Below, in pieces: positions 33,266-40,363 of a stretch of DNA of 64,000 bases. The DNA comes from UBA8886 sp002731655. Its GTDB lineage: Archaea > Thermoplasmatota > Poseidoniia > MGIII > CG-Epi1. A program made the translations under genes and the position numbers. The stretch spans positions 66,415-130,414 of the forward strand of contig JASLZX010000002.1 of the NCBI GenBank assembly GCA_030754655.1. The letters are read 5' to 3'. Position 1 is the stretch's first letter; every line of letters starts with the position of its first letter. A model generated the notes under the pieces. The model made no database searches, was not told the DNA's origin, and was given only the letters and a program-made list of their open reading frames with translations.

Positions 33266-33982
33266 GTGGACCGGGAACAGGAGCGGCTGCTGCGCAACTT
33301 CCTGCTGGTGCGCAACTCGACGCGCCCTTCGCACCAGCAACTGGTGCAGCGGCACTTCGGCCAGCACGAGCGGCTGATTGACGAGGGCGAGCACGAATTC
33401 CCGCTCGAATTCGTCAAGTACCTGCACCTGCTGGTGCCCGACACGCTGCTGCAGAAGATTGCCGCCGAGGTGCTGGTTTCGCGCGAGGAGGGACTCGAGC
33501 GGGCGGGACTGCTCTCGGCCGAGCTGGAATACCGCACCCCCGAGCTAGGCGAGCTGGTCTATGACGAGTGGGTCGGCCATGAAGAACTGGAGGCGGAAAT
33601 CGGCAAGCTGGAGCGCACCGAGCACGGACTGAACGCGGCACCGCTCCACCACTACTGCCGCGAGCACTCGACCAAGGGGCGGGTCTGGTCGCACTTGCAC
33701 ACCCACCTTGACCCGGACGACATCCGCATCTCGCGCGCCGACAAGGCGGCGCACCGGCTGGGGCCGCCGGCGTTCATCGCCGCCGCCAGCGAGGGCGGGG
33801 CGCTGGCGCTGGTGCCCTACCGCATGGATTCGCGCGGCTACGACTCCGGCGAGGATTTCGACTACCGCCATTTCGCTAACATCACGCTGGCGGTGCTGTG
33901 TGACCACCCCGACGCGCACGACTACTCGGTGCTGAACGAGTTCCAGCAGTCAATCGAAGAGGGGCTGGCGCGTGGTGGCTGA
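33266..33982 (+). CDS. JAMM/MPN-like putative metalloprotease
   Basis: A 238-residue protein with no strong overall family resemblance. The segment from residue 143 reads HLHTHLDPDDIRISRAD. His145-x-His147, Ser156 and Asp159 match the JAMM motif H-x-H-x(8)-S-x2-D of MPN+ zinc proteases, and the following GPPAFIAAAS and YRMDSRG resemble the next strands of that fold. The upstream catalytic Glu is not obvious but several candidates occur around residues 93-112. Archaeal JAMM enzymes remove ubiquitin-like SAMP modifiers. The alternative is an unrelated HxHxD metal site. The start is a GTG with a TTTAATT box 23 nt upstream. trmY overlaps its end by 11 nt. Confidence 0.5.
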   Translation: MDREQERLLRNFLLVRNSTRPSHQQLVQRHFGQHERLIDEGEHEFPLEFVKYLHLLVPDTLLQKIAAEVLVSREEGLERAGLLSAELEYRTPELGELVYDEWVGHEELEAEIGKLERTEHGLNAAPLHHYCREHSTKGRVWSHLHTHLDPDDIRISRADKAAHRLGPPAFIAAASEGGALALVPYRMDSRGYDSGEDFDYRHFANITLAVLCDHPDAHDYSVLNEFQQSIEEGLARGG

Positions 33983-34544
33983 CCGTAATTTTGTTATCCT
34001 TGGTCATCGCGCGCACACCGCGCCCGACTGGAAACTGGACGACCTGTGTGGTGGCGGAGGCCGGCTGGATGTGCTTATGCGCTGCGTCACTGCCGCGATG
34101 TGGGTCTCGCATGGTCTGCGTCGTGACACCGATGCCTGGCTGCTGCTATCCGGCCCGCCGGCCCCGCCTGTCGCAGTCCACTTTTGCGGCGCGAGCGTCC
34201 GCTACCTGAACCCTGACGAGCGCTCGACCGCGGCGCTGGTGCGCAACGGCCTCGTCAAGCTGCGCAACCGCGCCTCCGTGGAAGCGAGCCCCGGCGTGAC
34301 GCTCCACCGCGTTGGGCTCGAAGAGTTGCTGGCGCGGCTGCCGCCCGCCGTGTTGCTCGACGAGACGGGCGACACCACGGAGTTCCCGGCAGCGCCGCTG
34401 ACAATCGTGCTGGGCGACGACCGCGACCCGACCGGGGAGGAGCGCGCCGCGCTCGCGAGCGCGCCGCGCGTCCAGCTCGGCGACCGCAGCCTGCTCTCAT
34501 CGGCGTGCATCACGCTCGCGCATCATCAGATGGACTCGGTATGA
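33972..34544 (+). CDS. trmY: tRNA pseudouridine-54 N1-methyltransferase
   Basis: A 190-residue SPOUT-class methyltransferase, which modifies pseudouridine 54 in the T-loop of archaeal tRNAs. The N-terminal FVILGHRAHTAPDWKLDDL and the segment GRLDVLMRC..SHGLRRD are typical, as is the cofactor-knot region LTIVLGDDRDPTGEE. GTG start, overlapping the JAMM-like gene by 11 nt and followed by the pirin gene with an ATGA overlap, so all three are probably one operon. Confidence 0.92.
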   Translation: MVADRNFVILGHRAHTAPDWKLDDLCGGGGRLDVLMRCVTAAMWVSHGLRRDTDAWLLLSGPPAPPVAVHFCGASVRYLNPDERSTAALVRNGLVKLRNRASVEASPGVTLHRVGLEELLARLPPAVLLDETGDTTEFPAAPLTIVLGDDRDPTGEERAALASAPRVQLGDRSLLSSACITLAHHQMDSV

Positions 34545-35422
34545 GCCGCTCCGTCGCTTCGGTTATCACCGCGCATCGGCAGATAGAGGGCGGTGGCTTC
34601 CCCGTCCGGCGTCCGTTCCCGACCGCGGGTATGGACCAGGTTGACCCGTTCCTGCTGCTGGACGAGATGGGGCCAGTCGAGTGGCCGCCGGGCGAGGCGA
34701 TTGGTGCGCCGGACCACCCGCACCGCGGCTTCGAGACCGTGACTTACCTGCTAGAAGGCTACATGTACCACCGCGACTCGTTCGGCCATGCCGGCGAATT
34801 GCGTGCGGGCGACGTGCAGTGGATGACCGCAGGTTCCGGACTGGTTCATTCCGAGATGCCGCATCCTGATTTCCAGAAGAGCGGTGGGACCATGCACGGC
34901 TTTCAGCTCTGGGTCAACCTGCCACGCGACCGCAAGCTAATGGAGCCACGCTATCAGGAAATCACCGCTGCCGAAATCCCACGCGCCGGAGGCGATGATG
35001 GCCTGGTGCAGGCGCGCGTTATTGCCGGTGAGTGCTTGGGCGTTAGCGCCCGCATCGAGACGGTCATTCCCATTACGTATCTGCACTTGACCATCGCTCC
35101 GGGCGGCGCACTCGAGCAGCCGCTGGCGCCGGAGTTGAACGCGATGGCCTACTGCTTCGGCGGTGCGGGTGAGTTCGGCTCACAGCGCACCCCAGCCGGT
35201 GATGGGCAGCTGGTGTTTTTTGGTGATGGCGATGAGGCGTGCATTGCTGTCTCACCCAATGCGACAGAACCCTTGCAGGCTCTGCTGCTGGCAGGTGCGC
35301 CGCTCGGCGAGCCGGTCGCACGCTATGGGCCGTTCGTGATGAACACGCATGACGAGCTGGCGCAGGCGGTACAGGACTATCAGGCAGGCAAGATGGGTTG
35401 TATAGTGCCGGAACCGCAATAG
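34541..35422 (+). CDS. Pirin family protein
   Basis: A 293-residue bicupin. The metal-binding residues of the N-terminal cupin are in PDHPHRGFETVTYLLEG (two His and a Glu) and HSEMPH. In bacteria and humans pirins can act as quercetin dioxygenases or as iron-dependent redox regulators; the role here is unknown. The ATG at 34541 overlaps the trmY stop (ATGA), which fixes the start against a longer open frame. Confidence 0.93.
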   Translation: MSRSVASVITAHRQIEGGGFPVRRPFPTAGMDQVDPFLLLDEMGPVEWPPGEAIGAPDHPHRGFETVTYLLEGYMYHRDSFGHAGELRAGDVQWMTAGSGLVHSEMPHPDFQKSGGTMHGFQLWVNLPRDRKLMEPRYQEITAAEIPRAGGDDGLVQARVIAGECLGVSARIETVIPITYLHLTIAPGGALEQPLAPELNAMAYCFGGAGEFGSQRTPAGDGQLVFFGDGDEACIAVSPNATEPLQALLLAGAPLGEPVARYGPFVMNTHDELAQAVQDYQAGKMGCIVPEPQ

Positions 35423-35443
35423 CGCCCACCCCGCTGCCCCGGC

Positions 35444-35917
35444 ATGCGTCCGTTAATCCGCGCGCTCCCATTCAATTTGGCACTGCTCGCCGGCACCTAC
35501 ATAATTGCCCTGAGCGCCGTGCAGGTCGATGCACAGCTGGCGCTGCCAACAGTAAGGCATACTGCTGGGCTCGCTGTTGGCGCGCTGCTGGTGGCACTGG
35601 GCCTACGACTGCGGCTCTTGGCGACTATTGCTTACTACGACTACGAGCTAGTCGTCGTGCGGTTGCGGCCACAGCAGCAGTTAGTGACAAGTGGGATATT
35701 CGCGCACCTGCGGAATCCGCTGCTGCAGGGGTGGTGGATGCTACAGGCGGGCTGGGGAGTAGCGCTCGGGACGCCAGCGGGGTTGCTGCTGGCGCTGGCG
35801 CTCGGCATCGTGCTCGATTTCTGGGTCAAGTGGGAAGAGCTGACGCTGGCGGCCAAGTTCGGCGACGAATACGTCGCCTACCGCGCGCGGACGCCGCGCT
35901 GGGGCTGGCAGCGCTGA
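35444..35917 (+). CDS. Isoprenylcysteine/phospholipid methyltransferase-like membrane protein
   Basis: A 157-residue membrane protein with four hydrophobic helices. The C-terminal region has the SAM-binding pattern of the ICMT/PEMT family: LRNPLLQGWWMLQAG, then EELTLAAKFGDEYVAYRART, the conserved Glu and Tyr motif followed by a Trp-rich end. Likely methylates a lipid or prenylated substrate at the membrane. It lies 22 nt after the pirin gene. Confidence 0.8.
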   Translation: MRPLIRALPFNLALLAGTYIIALSAVQVDAQLALPTVRHTAGLAVGALLVALGLRLRLLATIAYYDYELVVVRLRPQQQLVTSGIFAHLRNPLLQGWWMLQAGWGVALGTPAGLLLALALGIVLDFWVKWEELTLAAKFGDEYVAYRARTPRWGWQR

Positions 35918-35962
35918 CGCGGACGCCGGCGCTGGCTTAAGCAGCGCGACATCTGCCCTGGC

Positions 35963-36973
35963 GTGAAGCGCATCCTCGTCACCCGCTACGGCCCGCCCGA
36001 GGTGTTGCGGTTCGAGGAAGCAGAGACGCCCGCGCCGGCCGAGGGCGAAGTGCTGGTGCGGGTCGCGCGCGCCGGCATCAATTTTGCCGATTTACTGGCG
36101 CGCATGGGGCTCTACCCTGGCGCTCCCAAGCCGCCGTTTGTCCCGGGTTACGAGGTTGCCGGCACAGTCGCGGCGGTCGGTTCCGGCGTTGATGGCATTG
36201 TTGTGGGTGACCGCGTCGTCGCCGGTCGCTCGTTTGGCGGCTACGCGAGCCACGTAATCGCGCTACGGGCGACGATTATGCGGCTGCCCGATTCCGTGAG
36301 CTTCGACGCGGCGGCGGCGCTGCCGGTCAACTACCTGACGGCGTGGCTGGCGGTGGTGCATCCCGGCGCGCTGCAGCCGGGCGAGACGCTGCTCATCCAC
36401 GGCGCCGCCGGCGGGGTGGGGGTCGCGGCAACGCAGCTGGCGCGCATCCGCGGTGCGGCGCGCATCTTCGGCACCGCGTCGCCGGCGAAGCACGACTGGC
36501 TGCGCGAGCAGGGGGTCGAGCCGGTCCCGCGCGACGACTTTCGCGCCGCCATCAAGGCCGCCACCGACGGGCGCGGGGTCGATCTAGTGCTCGACCCGGT
36601 CGGTGGCGACCACTTGCTGCAGGGCTATCGCTGCCTTGCTTCAGGTGGCCGCATCGTCACCTACGGCATCTCGGCGATGGCGCCCGGCCGCAAGCGCAGC
36701 CGGCTAGCGCAGCTGCGCGAGTGGTGGCGCACTCCGCGCTTCAACCCGCTCTGGATGATGGGCACCAACCGCGCAGTTATCGGCGTCCACCTTGGCCGCT
36801 ACCGCGACGCCGAGCGGCTGCAGCAGGCGCAAACAGAACTTTTTGGCTGGCTGGAGTCGGGCGAAATCGCGCCGCGCATCGACTCGGTCTTCCCCGGCGC
36901 GGAAGCCGCGCAGGCGCACCAGCACATCCACGATCGGAAGAACATCGGCAAGGTGCTGCTGGATTTCGCGTAA
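35963..36973 (+). CDS. Zinc-independent medium-chain dehydrogenase (quinone oxidoreductase-like)
   Basis: A 336-residue NAD(P)H-dependent oxidoreductase of the MDR superfamily. The N-terminal part shows GINFADLLARMGLYP and PFVPGYEVAGTV, and the nucleotide loop is HGAAGGVGVAATQLA. The Cys/His zinc ligands of alcohol dehydrogenases are absent, so it belongs to the quinone reductase / VAT-1-like branch. The start is a GTG at 35963, 26 nt from CTTAAGC. Substrate unknown. Confidence 0.88.
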   Translation: MKRILVTRYGPPEVLRFEEAETPAPAEGEVLVRVARAGINFADLLARMGLYPGAPKPPFVPGYEVAGTVAAVGSGVDGIVVGDRVVAGRSFGGYASHVIALRATIMRLPDSVSFDAAAALPVNYLTAWLAVVHPGALQPGETLLIHGAAGGVGVAATQLARIRGAARIFGTASPAKHDWLREQGVEPVPRDDFRAAIKAATDGRGVDLVLDPVGGDHLLQGYRCLASGGRIVTYGISAMAPGRKRSRLAQLREWWRTPRFNPLWMMGTNRAVIGVHLGRYRDAERLQQAQTELFGWLESGEIAPRIDSVFPGAEAAQAHQHIHDRKNIGKVLLDFA

Positions 36974-37002
36974 CCCTATAACCGGCCGGTCGCTCGCGCT
37001 CC

Positions 37003-37425
37003 ATGGTGGAGCCAGACAGCGACGCTGCGGGCGAGGTGGAGCTACACCGTCGCACTAGCGCCGACGAAGCGGACAAACTCTTTCGCATCCTGTTCGCCGC
37101 AGTCCAGCTCGGGGCACCCGCTTCTAAGCGGCAGATTGCCGAGCAGGCAGGACTCTCGTCGCAGCTGGTTGACTACCACGTTCCGAAGCTGGTTGCCAGC
37201 GGACAGCTGCTGTTGCAGGGCGGCCGCTACCGCCCGCAGGCGTGCCTGACCGACAAGAACCTGTTCCGGCTGATGAAGTCGTCGCTCATCCGCCAGCAGC
37301 TCATCGAGCAGGTCGCGGCGGGGCTTGACTTCTCGCAGGCGGAGAAGGATGAAGGTGCGGTCATCGAGGAGAATATTCTGAGCCTGCTGCGGCTCTTTAC
37401 GGTCGAGCTGAAGAGGGGGCGCTGA
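37003..37425 (+). CDS. Winged-helix DNA-binding protein (ArsR/MarR-like)
   Basis: A 140-residue probable transcription regulator. ASKRQIAEQAGLSSQLVDYH is a clear helix-turn-helix (about residues 40-60), followed by a wing (GQLLLQGGRYRPQ) and a C-terminal helical part likely to dimerise. The ATG at 37003 lies 27 nt from CCTATAACC (36973-36981). A pair of perfect palindromes (37453-37478) lies just downstream, before the next promoter, and could be its own or another regulator's binding site. Confidence 0.75.
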   Translation: MVEPDSDAAGEVELHRRTSADEADKLFRILFAAVQLGAPASKRQIAEQAGLSSQLVDYHVPKLVASGQLLLQGGRYRPQACLTDKNLFRLMKSSLIRQQLIEQVAAGLDFSQAEKDEGAVIEENILSLLRLFTVELKRGR

Positions 37426-37452
37426 AATCGCCTGTTGCGCACCGTTCCGTGA

Positions 37453-37507
37453 CCGTGGCACGGTTGTCGTGACAACCGCGCCAAGCACGAAACAAAAAAT
37501 TTTTTTT
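37453..37507. promoter_or_regulatory. Palindromes and A/T tract (operator or terminator)
   Basis: CCGTG-G-CACGG at 37453-37463 overlaps CGGTTGTC-GT-GACAACCG at 37461-37478 (8-bp perfect arms). These are followed by AAAAAATTTTTTTT (about 37494-37507). The T-run next to a hairpin fits a terminator for the winged-helix gene. The palindromes' position upstream of the TATA box at 37516 equally fits an operator for the next operon. Confidence 0.6.
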
Positions 37508-37515
37508 GGCGCCGC

Positions 37516-37523
37516 TTTATATA
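37516..37523 (+). promoter_or_regulatory. TATA box of the 56-residue ORF / beta-propeller operon
   Basis: TTTATATA, its centre 26 nt before the ATG at 37546, an ideal leaderless spacing. Confidence 0.7.
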
Positions 37524-37545
37524 CTGCGAGCACCGCCGGAGAGTT

Positions 37546-37716
37546 ATGCGCCGACGCCATATGCTGGGCAACCACCGCCTTACTATCTGCGGCTATCCAA
37601 CCACTCAACAGGAGCGTCGCGTGATGCGCAAGACCCATTGGGAACAGGTTTCATGCAAGCACTGCCTTGCGATGCATGACAGCAATCCGGCTCTCGGGTT
37701 GGAGGTTCCGGCATGA
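37546..37716 (+). CDS. Small Cys-containing protein (56 residues), unknown
   Basis: A short ORF, MRRRHMLGNHRL..., that runs from the ATG exactly 26 nt after a TATA box to a TGA overlapping the next gene's ATG (ATGA). It encodes a basic peptide with Cys15, His31, Cys37, His39 and Cys40 (CKHC), which could form a zinc site. Perfect promoter spacing plus translational coupling to the 876-residue beta-propeller gene argue that it is a true gene and not a leader. No family recognised. Another possibility is a leader peptide whose translation controls the downstream gene. Confidence 0.55.
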   Translation: MRRRHMLGNHRLTICGYPTTQQERRVMRKTHWEQVSCKHCLAMHDSNPALGLEVPA

Positions 37717-40343
37717 GCGACCGACTCACGGTTTTCGGGACTCCCATGCAGCGACCGCGCGCGCTGAATCCACCGCCGGTTCCCGGTAGCGGCCCGTCGC
37801 CAATACTCGCGGTCGGCGTCGTGCTGACGCTCGTCGTCGCGGCGCTAATGGTCTACCAGCCACCGAGTGATACACCGAACGGGCTGACACAGGCCCAGAG
37901 TAAATTCCTGCAGGGTCTGGTTGAGGATCCGGGTCGGAGCTCTCCTCAGTTGATGGCATATGACTCATGTGGCGCGCTCGAGGAGGATCTGAAGACCAAT
38001 CTTAAGGACGAGATGCGTGCCACTCTCGCTTCTAATCTGGAGGGGAATTACTATCGCGGTGGCGGTGGCGGCGTCTGGCTCGAGGACGATGTTATGGTCG
38101 CTGAGATGGATGACGGTGGCGGCGCACAGTCAGGTTCTGCGGACCAGTCCGGCGGCTCTTCGGAAAGTCCTACCAGTAATGGTGTGACTGGCAGCGAACG
38201 TGAGTTCTCCGGCACCAATAATCAGGAAGGTGGCGTCGATGAGGCGGATTTCGTCAAGACCGACGGCGACTATCTCTACGTGTTGTTCGGTGACAGTTAC
38301 TACGATCATTCGCCTTCACCCTACTACGGCCACCTCGATGGCGGGAGGTTGCATATCCTCGCTGTGCCCGAGGTTGGTCAGGTGGAATACCTCAGTAACG
38401 CCACTGTGGACGGATGGCCGCGCGAGATGCTCTTCTCGGGCGATCGTATGGTCGTCTACTCCGACATTTCTGTCTGGGACCTGCAGTATGCCGAAGGAGA
38501 GCACCCGTTGCTCTCCCATCTGGTGCGCGATTCGGCCGAGAGTAAATATGACGAAGATATAGGTGACTACTACAACTCGAACGAGTATCGCGTACACACT
38601 CTCTCCAAGCTGACCGTCTTCAACCTGAGCGATCGTTCCGACCCGCAGATAGAGCGCGAGCTCTACATGGAAGGCTGGTACGAGACTGCACGCGAGGTAG
38701 ATGGAACGGTCCGTATGGTTAGCCATGGCTACCTAGACGTTCCTGGTATGGTCTACTGGCCCGAGATGCCAGATGAATACTTGGATGTCTACTGGGACAT
38801 AGTTGAGAGTGGCGAGGACAAGCCGCTGACAAATCATGCTCTGGACCTCTGGAAGGAAGCTATAAACGATACCATTGCACAGAACGAAGCAACAATCAAC
38901 GCAACCGACTTGGACGAGTTGGTGCCCCGTATTTATGAGATGGCAGGCGAAGACGTAACAGTCCACAGCTTCACCGATACCACAGACTGCCAGGACTTTG
39001 TAGTTTCTGAGGATGGAACGGCACGCGGCGTCACAAGCATCATGACGCTCGATCTTGCTGAGAGTAACCTTTCTTTCGAGGCGGACCATGTCATGAGCAA
39101 CTGGGCAACCATATACGCATCAGCCAATATGCTGGTCATTGCCGAGATGGCCAACGACTGGTGGTGGTTCTGGGACGAAGAGACCGACAGCTACGAAGAA
39201 GCTACCAACCTGCACGCCTTCGACATTTCGCAGCCTGGAGAGACCAGTTACATCGGCAGCGGGCGCGTCAATGGTACCATCCTGGACCAGTTCTCTCTCT
39301 CCGAGTACAATGGCTTCCTGCGTGTCGCGACGACGACTGGCAATTGGGGTCGCTGGTGGCTCACTGCCGACGACGACGAGTGGGTCGGCCCGGAGAACCA
39401 CGTCTTCGTGCTTGAGCAGCTGACACACGGCGACGGCTCGACTAATCAGTCGACCGAGCTGAATGTAGTGGGCCACGTCGGTGGAATAGCTCCTGGTGAG
39501 CGCATCTGGTCTTCCCGCTTCGTTGGCGACCGCGGCTATCTGGTTACGTTCCGCAATATTGATCCGCTCTGGACGCTCGACCTGAGCGATCCGACTAATC
39601 CTCAGGTGATTGGCGAGCTGGAGGTCCCCGGAGTTTCGACCTATATCCATCCTCTAGATGAGAATCATCTGCTGACTATCGGTATCGGCGGCGATAAGAA
39701 TGGCCTGAACTGGGGCAGCACGCAGCTCTCACTGTTCGATGTCACTGACTTCGCGAACCCGGTGCTTATGTCCAAGCTAGAGCTCTCGCCGGTCGCAGCG
39801 GACGAAAAGCACATGTGGGAATGGTCCCGGAGCGAGGCGACCTACGAGCACAAGGCATTTCAGTACTGGAATGGCAAACTCGCGATTCCGCTATCAACCT
39901 ACAGTGAAACCTGGGATGTGGCCAGACAAAGCTACCGTTACGAGTATGTTTCTAAGTTGGTGCTGGTTGATGTCTCGACTGCAGATGAATGCCTCCTGCC
40001 GCTAGAAAATCCGGACCGGAAAGACTGCCTCCCTATCTATGACGGCTCAAGCATTGACCACTCGATGTTTTACAATGGCAAGGATGACTGGTACTGGAAC
40101 CGCCCTGACATTGACATCCGCCGTACTGTCTTTATTGATGATTACGTCTATGCCATCTCGCAGCAGGGAGTGACAGTCCACAGGCTCGATACAATGGAGC
40201 TTTCGGCTTACGAAGGCTTGCCGGTGAGCCAGCCCTACATCTACTACGAGGATGAGCGACAAGAGGAAGAGGCCCCCGATCCGAACAATAAACAATCTGA
40301 GGACGGCGCTTCCGGTGGCGGCGAGACCACGACCTCTGGGTAG
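37713..40343 (+). CDS. Membrane-anchored beta-propeller domain protein
   Basis: An 876-residue surface protein. Residues ~29-47 form a membrane anchor. The segment FSGTNNQEGGVDEADFVKTDGDYLYVL (about 170-195) starts the archaeal C-terminal beta-propeller family (related to WD40 repeats), whose proteins are extracellular. The rest is a series of four-stranded blades (for example LTVFNLSDRSDPQIERELYM and HAFDISQPGETSYIGSG) rich in Asp, Trp and Tyr. It ends in a short acidic tail (DGASGGGETTTSG). Coupled ATGA with the small ORF upstream. Base composition is lower in GC than the flanking housekeeping genes. Function unknown, possibly adhesion or binding of substrate. Confidence 0.85.
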   Translation: MSDRLTVFGTPMQRPRALNPPPVPGSGPSPILAVGVVLTLVVAALMVYQPPSDTPNGLTQAQSKFLQGLVEDPGRSSPQLMAYDSCGALEEDLKTNLKDEMRATLASNLEGNYYRGGGGGVWLEDDVMVAEMDDGGGAQSGSADQSGGSSESPTSNGVTGSEREFSGTNNQEGGVDEADFVKTDGDYLYVLFGDSYYDHSPSPYYGHLDGGRLHILAVPEVGQVEYLSNATVDGWPREMLFSGDRMVVYSDISVWDLQYAEGEHPLLSHLVRDSAESKYDEDIGDYYNSNEYRVHTLSKLTVFNLSDRSDPQIERELYMEGWYETAREVDGTVRMVSHGYLDVPGMVYWPEMPDEYLDVYWDIVESGEDKPLTNHALDLWKEAINDTIAQNEATINATDLDELVPRIYEMAGEDVTVHSFTDTTDCQDFVVSEDGTARGVTSIMTLDLAESNLSFEADHVMSNWATIYASANMLVIAEMANDWWWFWDEETDSYEEATNLHAFDISQPGETSYIGSGRVNGTILDQFSLSEYNGFLRVATTTGNWGRWWLTADDDEWVGPENHVFVLEQLTHGDGSTNQSTELNVVGHVGGIAPGERIWSSRFVGDRGYLVTFRNIDPLWTLDLSDPTNPQVIGELEVPGVSTYIHPLDENHLLTIGIGGDKNGLNWGSTQLSLFDVTDFANPVLMSKLELSPVAADEKHMWEWSRSEATYEHKAFQYWNGKLAIPLSTYSETWDVARQSYRYEYVSKLVLVDVSTADECLLPLENPDRKDCLPIYDGSSIDHSMFYNGKDDWYWNRPDIDIRRTVFIDDYVYAISQQGVTVHRLDTMELSAYEGLPVSQPYIYYEDERQEEEAPDPNNKQSEDGASGGGETTTSG

Positions 40344-40363
40344 ATGAGGCTCATCGGCAGAGC

